64,000 nt of DNA from Roseisalinus antarcticus (lineage in GTDB: Bacteria; Pseudomonadota; Alphaproteobacteria; Rhodobacterales; Rhodobacteraceae). The stretch is from the NCBI RefSeq assembly GCF_900172355.1, contig NZ_FWFZ01000002.1, forward strand, positions 186,001 through 250,000. The letters run 5' to 3'. The translations under genes and the position numbers were made by a program. How positions within the stretch are numbered: the first letter of the stretch is position 1; each line of letters begins with the position of its first letter. The notes beneath the pieces are model-generated. The model saw only the letters and a program-made list of their open reading frames with translations, searched no databases and was not told where the DNA came from. Shown piece by piece: positions 15,680 through 24,782 of the stretch.

Positions 15680-18546
15680 TCCCGGGCCCGCTCCGCACCG
15701 CGGGCGATGGCGTCGCGCAGGCGCCGCTCCAGCGCCTTCTGCCGGCTTTCCTGCTGGAACTTCAGGCCGAACATGTCCTTGACGTAAAAACTGTCCACGA
15801 CCTGCTCGCCATAGGTCGCGACGACCGCCGAGGCGATATAGACGTTCGACGCGGCCATCATCCGAGTCAGGTCATGAAGCAGGCCGGGCCGGTCGCGGGT
15901 GTCGACCTCGATGATCGTGTAGATCTCGGAGCCCTCGTTGTCGAAGGTGATCGAGGTGGGCACCTTGAAGGCCCGCTCGCGCTTTTTCAGCTTGTCCTTG
16001 TCCTTGAACGCCTCGCGGGCCAGCACCTCGCCCTTGAGCGTCTTGACGATCATCGACCGCAGACGGTTGAGCTTGGCCGCCGCATAGGGCGCGCCCTCGT
16101 TGTCCTGGATCCAGAAGGCGGCGGTGGCCCAGCCGTCCTTTGTGGTGAAGGTTCGCGCGTCCTTGATATCGGCCCCCACAAGCGCCAGGGCCCCGCACAT
16201 GCGGCTGAAGATACCCGGGTGATCCTGCATCACGAAACAGACGCGGGTGGCGTCGCGGTCCTCGTCGGGGGTCAACTTCAGCTTGATCTCGTCGGCGTCG
16301 ATGTCGCGCAGCAGTTCGGCGAAATCCACATGCGCGGTGACGTGCAGCCCCTGCCAATAGGTCGGGTAATGCCGCCCGGTCTCGGCGCGAAGCTGTTTTT
16401 CGGTCCAGTCCGAGAGCGCCGCGCGCAGTTTCTTGCGGGCCTCGGTGCCGCGCTCCTCGCGGTTGAGCGCCTCGAGCCCGTCGGCCAGCGCCCGCCGGGT
16501 CTGACGATAGAGCGCCCGCAGCAGTGCCGCCTTCCAGTTGTTCCAGACGTTCGGCCCCACGCCGCGAATGTCGCAGACGGTCAGCACGCAGAGCAGGTCG
16601 AGCCGCTCCTGCGTCTTCACCAGCTTGGCGAAATCCCGCACCGTGCGCGGGTCGGCGATGTCGCGTTTCTGCGCCATGTCGGACATCAGCAGGTGATACC
16701 GGACAAGCCATTCGACCGTCTCGCATTCCTTCTTCTTCAGTCCGAGCCGGGGTGCCACCGTCCGCGCGATCCGGGCTCCGACGATGGAATGGTCCTCGGG
16801 CCGTCCCTTGCCGATGTCGTGCAGCAGCAGCGCCGCATACAGCACTTTGCGGTTCACCCCGTGCTTCAGGATGGACGAGGCGATGGGCAGCTCTTCGGTC
16901 AGCTCCTCACGCTCGATCTGGGCGAGGGTCGAGATCACCTGGATCGTGTGCTCGTCCACGGTGTAGCTGTGATACATGTTGAACTGCATCATCGCCACGA
17001 TCGGCTCGAACTCGGGGATGTAGGCCGCCAGCACGCCAAGCTCGTTCATCCGGCGCAGGGCGCGTTCCGGGTTCCCGTGCTTCAACAGCGTGCCCAGAAA
17101 GATCCGCGCGGCCTCGGGGTTGGCCCGGGTCTTGTCGTCGATCCGCCTGAGGTTGGCCGACAGCATCCGCATGGCGTCGGGATGCAGCAGGGTGCCGGTG
17201 CGCATCCCTTCCTCGAAGATCCGCAGGATGTTGAGCGGATCGCCCAGGAACGCCGCCTCGTCGCCGATGGTCAGCCGGTTCTGCTTGATGGCATAGGGCG
17301 CCTTGGCCGTCTTGCGCCGGGTGATCATGCGGGTCAGCATCGGCTCTGACTTGGTGTGGTTCGCCTCCAGCACGGTCAGGAAGATCCGTGTCAGCTCGCC
17401 CACCCGGGTGGCCTGGCGAAAGTAATCCTGCATGAACAGCTCGACCCCGCGCCGGCCCGCCCGGTCGGCATAGCCCATGCGCTCGGCCACCTCGACCTGC
17501 ATGTCGAAGGTCAGCTGGTCCACGGCCCGGTTGCCGAGGATATGCAGGTGGCAGCGGACCGCCCAGAGGAAATCCTCGGCCCGCATGAAGGTGTCGTATT
17601 CGTCCCGCGTGAACAGCCCGTGGTTGACCAGCTCGGCCGCGTCCTTGACCCCGTAGATGTACTTGCCGATCCAGAACAGCGATTGCAGGTCCCGCAGGCC
17701 GCCCTTGCCCTCCTTCACATTGGGCTCGACCATGTAGCGCTGGCCGCCCTGCTTGCGGTGCCGCTCGGAGCGTTCGGCCAGCTTGGCCTCGACGAAGGCC
17801 GAGGCGGTGGAGCGAAAGAGATCGGACCAGAGCCGCTCTCCCAGCTCCGTCGCCAGCGGGCGGTCGCCGGCCAGATAGCGATACTCGACCAGCGAGGTCC
17901 GGATGGTGAAATCGGTCCTGGCGAGCCGCAGGCAATCCTTCACCGTGCGGCTGGCGTGGCCGACCTTCAGCTTCAGGTCCCAAAGCAGGTAGAGCATCGT
18001 CTCTATCACGCTTTCGGCCCAGGGCGTGATCTTCCACGGGGTCAGGAACAGAAGGTCCACGTCCGAAAAGGCCGACATCTCGCCCCGGCCATAGCCGCCG
18101 ACCGCGATCAGCGACAGGCGCTCTCCGGAGGTGGGGTTGTTCAGGGGATGCGCCCGCCGGGTGGCGATCTCGAATGTCGTGTGGACAAGCTGGTCGGTCA
18201 GCCAGGCATAGGCGCGTTTCGTCGGGCGCGAGTTGCGCGGCGACGCGGCGAAGGCGTCGGCGATGGCCTGCATGCCCCGCCCCCGCGCGGCATTGAGGCA
18301 GGCCACCACATCGGGCCGCGCCTCCGACGGGGACGCGGCGCCGGCGTAGATCCGTTCGATTTCCGCGGCGACGGCGGCGGCGTCGAAGATGTCCTCCGCC
18401 GGACAGATCAGACTGTCCGGGAGGGGTGTCTTGACGTCCTCCGCGCGGGCCGGCCTAGAAGCCGGCAGCGCCGAACGTGACTGGGGCTGGGTCAACGACG
18501 ACCACCTGATTGTTCGAGATACGGGCCACGGCAAGCCCTCGTTCAT
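15676..18546 (-). CDS. glnD: Bifunctional uridylyltransferase/uridylyl-removing enzyme GlnD
   Basis: A protein of about 930-956 residues that uridylylates and de-uridylylates PII in response to glutamine. Domains in order are nucleotidyltransferase (GGYGRGEMSAFSDVDLLFL), the PII-uridylyl helical region, an HD domain with LLHDIGKG, and two C-terminal ACT repeats (DHPGIFSRMCGAL and DTRDRPGLLHDLTRMM). The ATG at 18546 would overlap the upstream lipoprotein gene by 92 bp; a TTG at 18493-18495 preceded by AGGTGG gives a shorter overlap and fits homologs, where LICPAEDIFDA lies near the N-terminus. The exact start is therefore uncertain. Confidence 0.93.
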   Translation of the reverse strand: MNEGLPWPVSRTIRWSSLTQPQSRSALPASRPARAEDVKTPLPDSLICPAEDIFDAAAVAAEIERIYAGAASPSEARPDVVACLNAARGRGMQAIADAFAASPRNSRPTKRAYAWLTDQLVHTTFEIATRRAHPLNNPTSGERLSLIAVGGYGRGEMSAFSDVDLLFLTPWKITPWAESVIETMLYLLWDLKLKVGHASRTVKDCLRLARTDFTIRTSLVEYRYLAGDRPLATELGERLWSDLFRSTASAFVEAKLAERSERHRKQGGQRYMVEPNVKEGKGGLRDLQSLFWIGKYIYGVKDAAELVNHGLFTRDEYDTFMRAEDFLWAVRCHLHILGNRAVDQLTFDMQVEVAERMGYADRAGRRGVELFMQDYFRQATRVGELTRIFLTVLEANHTKSEPMLTRMITRRKTAKAPYAIKQNRLTIGDEAAFLGDPLNILRIFEEGMRTGTLLHPDAMRMLSANLRRIDDKTRANPEAARIFLGTLLKHGNPERALRRMNELGVLAAYIPEFEPIVAMMQFNMYHSYTVDEHTIQVISTLAQIEREELTEELPIASSILKHGVNRKVLYAALLLHDIGKGRPEDHSIVGARIARTVAPRLGLKKKECETVEWLVRYHLLMSDMAQKRDIADPRTVRDFAKLVKTQERLDLLCVLTVCDIRGVGPNVWNNWKAALLRALYRQTRRALADGLEALNREERGTEARKKLRAALSDWTEKQLRAETGRHYPTYWQGLHVTAHVDFAELLRDIDADEIKLKLTPDEDRDATRVCFVMQDHPGIFSRMCGALALVGADIKDARTFTTKDGWATAAFWIQDNEGAPYAAAKLNRLRSMIVKTLKGEVLAREAFKDKDKLKKRERAFKVPTSITFDNEGSEIYTIIEVDTRDRPGLLHDLTRMMAASNVYIASAVVATYGEQVVDSFYVKDMFGLKFQQESRQKALERRLRDAIARGAERARE

Positions 18547-19645
18547 TGGTGCCGTCCGGCCGCAGCCGGAAGATGCCGGAGGTCCCGGTGAAGCCCGAGG
18601 CCTGGGTCAGCGAACTGCCGGTCAGCGCGTTGGGATCGTTGAGCGAGACAAGGGCGCCGATCGCGGCGATCCCGTCATAGGCGAGACCGGCCAGAACATG
18701 CGGCGCCTCGCCGTAGGTCTCCGCGTAGCGGGTTTCGAACCGGGTGATCGCGCCGGTGTCGGGCCGGGCGAAATAGCCGCCCTGAAGCCCGGGCAGGGTC
18801 AGCGCCTGGGGCAGCGCGTCCCAGCGGGTCAGGCCGACGAAGGTGGCCTGCGAGGTGCTCAGCCCCGCCTCGGGCAGGGCGGTGGCGATGATCGGCAGGT
18901 CGGCGTTCACGCCGCCGGTCAGGAACACCGCGTTCGCGCCGGTCTGGTCGGCCGCGGCCGCGATCCGGGGGGCGGCCTCAATGATCGCGGCCTGCGAGGT
19001 CATCGGGTAGGATTCCATGCCCATCAGCGTGCCGCCGTATTGGCGGACGGCCGAGGCGATGGCATCGCGGCCGGTCGCGCCCTGGGCGTCGTCGCCGTAG
19101 ACGACCAGATAGCGGTCGAGCCCGGCGCCCGCGCCGTAGCTCACCAGCCGGCGGGCGGTGTTGGCGAAGGTCGGCCCGAGGATGAACAGGTTGCCCCCGG
19201 CGACCGAGGTGGTGTTGGTGAACGCCAGCACGTTGACGTTCTGGTCGCGCACGGCGCTGCTGGCCGCCGCAGCGGCATCGGCCCGCAGCGGGCCGAGAAT
19301 GATCTTGGCGCCGTCGGCCACGGCCTGCTGGGCGGCGCTGGCCGCCACGGCCGGAGACGCCTCGGTGTTGTAGACCCGCAGGTCGATCTCGACGCCCTGA
19401 AGGTCCGCAATCGCCATCCGGGCCGCGTTTTCCAGATCCCGCGCGATGATCGCGTCTCCGCCGATCGCGGACCCGCCGGGCACCAGAAGCGCCACCTGGA
19501 CCGGCGCTCCGGGATCGATTCGCGGACCGCCGCCAGCGCCGAGACCGATGGCCGGGACTGAGACTTGCCCGCAGGCCGCAAGCCAGAGGGCCGCGAAGAG
19601 GGCTGCAATACGGGCGGCGGGACGACGAATCGAGCGGTCGGACAT
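18455..19645 (-). CDS. LpoA/LppC-like penicillin-binding-protein activator lipoprotein
   Basis: A 396-residue lipoprotein. The signal peptide ends in the lipobox LWLAAC with the acylated Cys25. The mature part is a periplasmic-binding-protein type I fold (VQVALLVPGGSAIGGDAIIARDLENAARMAI and ILGPLRADAAAAASS), the C-terminal domain of LpoA/YraM. In E. coli LpoA activates PBP1A from the outer membrane; the N-terminal TPR part of LpoA is absent here, as in other alphaproteobacteria. It is divergent from rsmI, matching the conserved yraL-yraM-yraN neighbourhood. Confidence 0.85.
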   Translation of the reverse strand: MSDRSIRRPAARIAALFAALWLAACGQVSVPAIGLGAGGGPRIDPGAPVQVALLVPGGSAIGGDAIIARDLENAARMAIADLQGVEIDLRVYNTEASPAVAASAAQQAVADGAKIILGPLRADAAAAASSAVRDQNVNVLAFTNTTSVAGGNLFILGPTFANTARRLVSYGAGAGLDRYLVVYGDDAQGATGRDAIASAVRQYGGTLMGMESYPMTSQAAIIEAAPRIAAAADQTGANAVFLTGGVNADLPIIATALPEAGLSTSQATFVGLTRWDALPQALTLPGLQGGYFARPDTGAITRFETRYAETYGEAPHVLAGLAYDGIAAIGALVSLNDPNALTGSSLTQASGFTGTSGIFRLRPDGTNERGLAVARISNNQVVVVDPAPVTFGAAGF

Positions 19646-19753
19646 GGGCGGAAGACTCCCTCTTGCTACGGGGCGCCCCGGCTGCTTCCCTCGTGGGATT
19701 GGCCTCGGACGCGGTTCGGGCCATCATAGAAGCCACTGCCGGAGGGTCTAGAG

Positions 19754-20611
19754 ATGAAATTTGAGGCACGCCCTCTCGGTGCCGGCCTCTACCTCGTGGC
19801 GACGCCCATCGGCAACGCGCGGGACATCACGCTGCGTGCGCTCGACGTGCTAGCCTCAGCCGACATGATCGCCGCCGAGGATACCCGGACGGCGCGGCGG
19901 CTGATGGAAATGCACGGACTCACTCCCGGCGGGCGGAGCCTTGTCGCCTACCACGACCACAGCACCGAACGGGACCGGGCCCGGATCGTCGACCGGATCG
20001 CGGCGGGCGGGTCAGTCGCCTATGTCTCGGAGGCCGGGACACCGTTGCTGGCGGATCCCGGGTTCCGCCTTGCCCGCGCGGTCCGCGAGGCCGGCGGCGA
20101 GGTGACGGCCGTGCCCGGCGCCTCGGCCCTGCTGTCGGCCCTGTCGGTCGGCGGGATGCCTACGGACCGGTTCCTGTTCTGCGGCTTCCTGCCGGCGGCG
20201 AAGGCGGCCCGCCGCGCGGAACTGGTGGATCTCGCCGCAACTCGCGCGACGCTGGTCTTCTACGAGAGCCCGAAACGAATTGCATCCCTGCTCGAGGATC
20301 TGCGCGAGGTACTGGGCGGCGGCCGCCCGGTGTCGCTCTGCCGGGAGCTGACCAAGAAATTCGAGGAGGTCGTGCAGGGAACGCTGGACACGGTCGACGC
20401 CGGCACCCTGACACTGAAGGGGGAATACGTCGTGCTCGTGGGCACCGCGACAGAGGGCGGCGCGGTCACCGATGACGAGATCGACGCGGCGCTGCGCCAG
20501 GCGATGGCCCATATGCGGGTGAAGGACGCGGCCACGGCGGTGGCGGGGGCGCTGGGCCTGCCGCGACGGGACGTCTACCAGAGGGCGCTGGCGATCGGTC
20601 GGGAGTATTAA
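19754..20611 (+). CDS. rsmI: 16S rRNA 2'-O-methyltransferase RsmI (C1402)
   Basis: A 285-residue SAM-dependent methyltransferase of the tetrapyrrole-methylase fold. Signatures are LVATPIGNARDITLRALDVLASADMIAAEDTR and YVSEAGTPLLADPGFRLARAV, then VPGASALLSALSVGGMPTDRFLFCGFLP. It methylates the ribose of C1402 in the 30S decoding centre. GGAGGG precedes the ATG. The gene is followed by yraN and gshB in the same direction. Confidence 0.96.
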   Translation: MKFEARPLGAGLYLVATPIGNARDITLRALDVLASADMIAAEDTRTARRLMEMHGLTPGGRSLVAYHDHSTERDRARIVDRIAAGGSVAYVSEAGTPLLADPGFRLARAVREAGGEVTAVPGASALLSALSVGGMPTDRFLFCGFLPAAKAARRAELVDLAATRATLVFYESPKRIASLLEDLREVLGGGRPVSLCRELTKKFEEVVQGTLDTVDAGTLTLKGEYVVLVGTATEGGAVTDDEIDAALRQAMAHMRVKDAATAVAGALGLPRRDVYQRALAIGREY

Positions 20612-20662
20612 TCGAATCTTATGTGTCCTGAGGCAAACTGAGGGGGAAGAGCGGAGGATTTC

Positions 20663-21061
20663 ATGCAGCCAGAACGCGACCCGCAGCCGGTGACCCAGCG
20701 CCGTCAGTCCGGCCAGATGAACCATCACGGCGGCGCAAGCGCCGAGCAATGCGTCGCGGCGGATTACGCCCGGCGGGGGCGCCCGGTGATCGGGCAGCGA
20801 TGGCGCGGCACCGCCGGAGAGATCGACCTGATCGCCCGCGAGGGCGACTCCGTCGTCTTCGTCGAGGTCAAGAAAAGCCGAAGCCATGCGGCCGCCCTGG
20901 CCCGGATCTCGCGCCGCCAGATGGAGCGGATCATGCAGACCGCGCAGGAATTCCTGGGCACCCTGCCCACGGGCCAGCTCACGGACATCCGCTTCGATGT
21001 TGCTGTTGTGGACAGTGCCGGACGGATCGAGGTTCTGGAGAATGCCTTCGCGGGGTATTGA
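20663..21061 (+). CDS. yraN: YraN/UPF0102 family nuclease-fold protein
   Basis: A 132-residue protein of the UPF0102 family. It keeps the PD-(D/E)XK-like core GEIDLIAREGDSVVFVEVKKSRS, in which the Asp, Glu and Lys of GEIDLI and VFVEVK would form the nuclease site, although activity is not established. An unusual N-terminal extension of about 20 residues rich in Gln and Arg precedes the family start (SAEQCVAADYARRG). GGAGG is well placed before the ATG. It lies 51 bp after rsmI. Confidence 0.88.
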   Translation: MQPERDPQPVTQRRQSGQMNHHGGASAEQCVAADYARRGRPVIGQRWRGTAGEIDLIAREGDSVVFVEVKKSRSHAAALARISRRQMERIMQTAQEFLGTLPTGQLTDIRFDVAVVDSAGRIEVLENAFAGY

Positions 21062-21109
21062 AGAGCCTGCGCCCATCACGGCCTGGTCCGATTGATGGGT
21101 GTGGACCTA

Positions 21110-21138
21110 CTGTGTGCCGCCCAAGCTGTGTGCCGCCC
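21110..21138. repeat. 13-nt direct repeat
   Basis: CTGTGTGCCGCCC occurs twice, at 21110-21122 and 21126-21138, separated by AAG. It lies in the 258-bp gap between yraN and gshB, which otherwise holds only a small GGTGCG/CGCACC hairpin (21237-21252). Confidence 0.6.
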
Positions 21139-21319
21139 GAGACATGTTGTTTTCGCGCCTGATTTAGTCCTGGAGGACCCTGCCTCGCTTTGACGCGCCG
21201 TCCATCGCCGCGGACCTGTGTGATCAGACGGCGGTCGGTGCGTCTGCGCACCGTGCCTGCCATTGCCTCGGGACCGACCCTGCGCCATGAATGGCGACAA
21301 ATGCAGGAAAGGGTCGTTC

Positions 21320-22264
21320 ATGTCGCTCAAGGTTGCCATCCAGATGGACCCGATCGGGCCCGTCGACATCGACGCCGACAGCACCTTCCGCATCGCTGAA
21401 GAGGCGCAGGCCCGGGGCCACCAGCTGTTCTACTACACCCCCGACCAACTGGCCTATATGGAGGGGCGGGTGACCGCGCGGGGCACGTCGCTGACCGTTC
21501 GCCGCGTGAAGGGCGACCATTTCGAAGTCGGTCCGATGGAGAAGGTCGATCTGGCAGACTTCGACGTGGTCTGGCTGCGGCAGGATCCGCCGTTCGACAT
21601 GGGCTACATCACCACGACCCACCTCTTGCAGCGCCTGTCCGGCAAGACTCTCGTGGTGAACGATCCCTTCTGGGTCCGGAACTATCCCGAAAAGCTGCTG
21701 GTCCTCGATTTTCCGGACCTCACGCCGCCCACCGCCATTGCCCGCGACCTCGAGACGATTCGGGCGTTCCGGGCCCACCACGGCGACGTCATCCTCAAGC
21801 CGCTCTACGGCAACGGCGGGGCCGGTATCTTCAAGTTGCGCTCGGACGACGGCAACCTGGCCTCGCTGCACGAGCTCTTCACCTCGATCAGCCGCGAGCC
21901 GCTGATCGTGCAGAAGTTCCTTCCCGCCGTGACCAAGGGCGACAAGCGCGTGATCCTCGTGGACGGAGAGCCGATCGGCGCCATCAACCGCGTCCCGGCA
22001 GAGGGCGAGACCCGCTCCAACATGCACGTGGGCGGCCGCGCCGAGAAGGTGGAGCTTACGCCCCGCGATCGCGAGATCTGCGACAGGATCGGGCCGCTTC
22101 TGCGCGAGAAGGGTCAGATTTTCGTCGGGATCGACGTGATCGGCGATTGGCTGACCGAGATCAACGTCACCTCGCCGACCGGGCTGCAGGAACTCGAGCG
22201 GTTCGACGGCACCAACGGCGCCGGCCTGATCTGGGACGCCATCGAACGCCGCCGCGCGGCCTGA
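21320..22264 (+). CDS. gshB: Glutathione synthetase
   Basis: A 314-residue ATP-grasp enzyme that joins gamma-glutamylcysteine to glycine. It starts [20 protein letters not shown], the family N-terminus, and has [29 protein letters not shown], the ATP-grasp lysine region [17 protein letters not shown], and the C-terminal [21 protein letters not shown]. The ATG at 21320 was chosen because of these alignments and a GAAAGGG site; longer in-frame starts exist upstream. Confidence 0.97.
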   Translation: MSLKVAIQMDPIGPVDIDADSTFRIAEEAQARGHQLFYYTPDQLAYMEGRVTARGTSLTVRRVKGDHFEVGPMEKVDLADFDVVWLRQDPPFDMGYITTTHLLQRLSGKTLVVNDPFWVRNYPEKLLVLDFPDLTPPTAIARDLETIRAFRAHHGDVILKPLYGNGGAGIFKLRSDDGNLASLHELFTSISREPLIVQKFLPAVTKGDKRVILVDGEPIGAINRVPAEGETRSNMHVGGRAEKVELTPRDREICDRIGPLLREKGQIFVGIDVIGDWLTEINVTSPTGLQELERFDGTNGAGLIWDAIERRRAA

Positions 22265-22277
22265 CCGCCGCCGGCGC

Positions 22278-22299
22278 GGGCGGGGCATGGACCCCGCCC
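22278..22299. terminator. GC hairpin after gshB
   Basis: GGGCGGGG and CCCCGCCC pair around CATGGA, 13 bp after the gshB stop. There is no T-run afterwards, so it may be only partly effective. Confidence 0.35.
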
Positions 22300-22343
22300 C
22301 GCGGTCGGGCTAGAACGCCGGCGACCAGTGACGAGAGGCTCCG

Positions 22344-23693
22344 ATGTCCGGACATGGCACCCCGATACCGATGATCTCCCGCAGGGGCGCACCGCTCCGG
22401 GGAGAGGCCCATGTGCCCGGTGACAAATCGATCTCGCACCGCTCTCTGATCCTGGGTGCGCTGACCGTGGGCGAGACCCGGATCACTGGCCTGCTCGATG
22501 GCGAGGACGTGCTCGACACCGCCGCGGCGATGCGGGCCTTTGGCGCCGAGGTCTCCGAAAAGGACGGCGTCTGGTCCGTGCACGGCGTGGGCGTCGGCGG
22601 TTTCGCCGAGCCCGAGACGGTGATCGACTGCGGCAATTCCGGCACCGGCGTGCGGCTGATCATGGGCGCCATGGCGACGACCGCGATCACCGCGACGTTC
22701 ACCGGCGACGCCTCGCTGCGGGGGCGGCCGATGGGGCGGATCACCGAGCCCCTGGCCCTCTTCGGAACCCGCGCGGTGGGCCGTGAGGGCGGGCGTCTGC
22801 CGATGACCCTCGTCGGGGCCCGAGAGCCCGTGCCGGTGCGCTACACGGTGCCCGTGCCCTCCGCACAGGTGAAATCCGCTGTCTTGCTGGCCGGTCTCAA
22901 CGCGCCGGGCGAGACCGTGGTGATCGAGCGCGAGGCGACCCGGGATCATACCGAGCGCATGCTGGCCGGTTTCGGCGCCGGGATCGCCACCGAAGAAACG
23001 CCGGAGGGGCGCGTTATCACGCTTCGGGGCCAACCGGAGTTCGTTCCCCAGACCATCGTCGTGCCGCGCGACCCCTCCAGCGCGGCCTTCCCGGTCTGTG
23101 CCGCGCTGATCACCGAGGGCTCGGACGTGCTGGTACCGAATATCGGCCTGAACCCGACCCGCGCGGGCCTCTTCACCACCTTGCAGGAGATGGGCGCGGA
23201 CCTGACCTACGAGAACCTGCGGGAAGAGGGCGGCGAGCCCGTCGCTGACCTGCGGGCCCGGTTTTCCCCGGACCTGAAGGGGATCGAGGTGCCGCCGGAG
23301 CGGGCGGCCTCGATGATCGACGAATACCCGGTCCTGTCGGTGGTCGCCGCCTTCGCCGCCGGCACGACCGAGATGCGCGGCGTGCGCGAGCTGCGCGTCA
23401 AGGAAAGCGACCGAATCGACGCCATGGCGCAGGGCCTGAGAGCGGCCGGCGTGCATGTGGATGAGGGCGAGGATTGGTGGGCGGTCGAGGGGCGCGGCCA
23501 TCGCAACGTGCCTGGCGGCGTGACCGTGGCAAGCCGGCTCGACCATCGCATCGCCATGGCGTTTCTCGTGATGGGGCTGGCGACCTCCAAGCCCGTCCGC
23601 GTCGACGATGCGGCCCCTATCGCCACGTCCTTCCCGATCTTCGAGCCGTTGATGGCAGGCCTCGGCGCCAGTATCGACCGGGAGGAGCCATGA
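22344..23693 (+). CDS. aroA: 3-phosphoshikimate 1-carboxyvinyltransferase (EPSP synthase)
   Basis: A 449-residue shikimate-pathway enzyme joining phosphoenolpyruvate to shikimate-3-phosphate. Family motifs present are GDKSISHRS (from residue 26), [29 protein letters not shown] and [12 protein letters not shown]. The combination GDKS, SAQVK, RDHTE and NPTR is the class II (CP4-like) signature. At the PEP-site position where CP4 has Ala (GNAATG) this protein has Gly (GNSGTG), the usual inhibitor-sensitive residue. It is followed by an ATGA junction to the next small gene. Confidence 0.96.
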   Translation: MSGHGTPIPMISRRGAPLRGEAHVPGDKSISHRSLILGALTVGETRITGLLDGEDVLDTAAAMRAFGAEVSEKDGVWSVHGVGVGGFAEPETVIDCGNSGTGVRLIMGAMATTAITATFTGDASLRGRPMGRITEPLALFGTRAVGREGGRLPMTLVGAREPVPVRYTVPVPSAQVKSAVLLAGLNAPGETVVIEREATRDHTERMLAGFGAGIATEETPEGRVITLRGQPEFVPQTIVVPRDPSSAAFPVCAALITEGSDVLVPNIGLNPTRAGLFTTLQEMGADLTYENLREEGGEPVADLRARFSPDLKGIEVPPERAASMIDEYPVLSVVAAFAAGTTEMRGVRELRVKESDRIDAMAQGLRAAGVHVDEGEDWWAVEGRGHRNVPGGVTVASRLDHRIAMAFLVMGLATSKPVRVDDAAPIATSFPIFEPLMAGLGASIDREEP

Positions 23694-24087
23694 CGCAGTA
23701 TCTTGGCAGCTGGACATCGCTGCCCGAACTGACACAGGGGCAGGCTGTCCCCCACAGCGGGACCTTGCGGATCGAGGCCGTCGAGGACGGGGTCCGGATC
23801 CGGGAGGACTGGATCCGGGCCGGCCAACAGATGTCGACCGATTTCACAGCCCCCGCCGATGGCGACCGGGTGGACGCGGCGTTTCCCGGTGTCGACACCT
23901 TTTCGATGCTGCACGAGGATGACCGGACTCTCTTTCTGGCGAGGCCTGGGCCGGCGGCGCCCGGATCGCATTGGCGATGCGCCGGGTCAGCGCGGACGAC
24001 GACCTTTTGTCGGTCCACCAGAACATGGTCTTTCCCGATGGGAGCAGTATGTGGAACGTCCGGCTCTGCCGGCGTGCCAATGACTGA
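23690..24087 (+). pseudogene. Small conserved gene between aroA and cmk, interrupted by a one-base frameshift
   Basis: The ATG at 23690 overlaps the aroA stop (ATGA). The first frame runs [18 protein letters not shown] to TLFLAR at about 23943, then becomes arginine/proline-rich nonsense. From there the next frame gives a sensible continuation, AWAGGARIALAMRRVSADDD to MWNVRLCRRAND, with a stop at 24085-24087. One missing G in the GAGGCCTGGGCC stretch near 23940-23947 would restore a 132-residue protein. The product looks like a soluble beta-rich protein of unknown function. This is either a real loss of function or a sequencing error. Confidence 0.7.
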
Positions 24088-24129
24088 GCGGCTGGCCCCT
24101 CGCACCGCCGCGCCCGGCCGGGGGATACC

Positions 24130-24744
24130 ATGACGGACGCCTTCACCGTGGCCATCGACGGCCCCGCCGCTGCGGGCAAGGGCACTGTCAGCCGGGCCGT
24201 CGCCGAAACGCTCGGCTTCGCGCATCTCGACACCGGGCTGCTTTATCGCGCGGTCGGGGCGCGGATGCTGTCGGGCGAGGATCCGGTCGCCGCCGCCCGG
24301 ACGCTCGACCCTGCCGCCTTCGACGAGGACCGGCTGCGCAGCGACCCGGTGGCGCAGGCCGCCTCCGAGATTGCCGTCCTGCCGGACGTCCGCGCGGCGC
24401 TGGTGGATTTTCAGCGGGCCTTCGCCCGTCGCCCGGGGGGCGCGGTGCTGGACGGGCGCGATATCGGCACGGTGATCTGCCCGGATGCCGAGGCGAAGCT
24501 TTTCGTCACCGCGAGCGCGGAATGCCGGGCCGAGCGGCGCTACCGCGAGTTGCGCGGCAAGGGGGCCGAGGTCACGCCCGACGGCGTGCTTGAGGATGTC
24601 CGCGCCCGCGACGCCCGCGACAGCGGTCGCGCCGTGGCCCCGCTGAAACCGGCCGAGGACGCGGTGACCATCGATACCACCGCGATGTCCATCGAAGAGG
24701 CGGTTGCCCGCGCGGTGGCGGTCGTCCGGTCCCGGCGGGGCTGA
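24130..24744 (+). CDS. cmk: Cytidylate kinase
   Basis: A 204-residue (d)CMP kinase. The P-loop [12 protein letters not shown] sits at residues 8-19, followed by [14 protein letters not shown], the CMP-binding [26 protein letters not shown] and the lid region [37 protein letters not shown]. All are standard for the NMP kinase family. It lies between aroA and rpsA, the common bacterial order. Confidence 0.96.
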   Translation: MTDAFTVAIDGPAAAGKGTVSRAVAETLGFAHLDTGLLYRAVGARMLSGEDPVAAARTLDPAAFDEDRLRSDPVAQAASEIAVLPDVRAALVDFQRAFARRPGGAVLDGRDIGTVICPDAEAKLFVTASAECRAERRYRELRGKGAEVTPDGVLEDVRARDARDSGRAVAPLKPAEDAVTIDTTAMSIEEAVARAVAVVRSRRG

Positions 24745-24782
24745 CAGGCGGGCTGACGCCTGCCCAAAGGAGGGATGCCCCG

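Noticed and set aside
13877-15787. A 636-codon plus-strand frame rich in His, Gln and Arg
   Set aside because: It is antisense to murJ and part of glnD; composition is that of a shadow frame.
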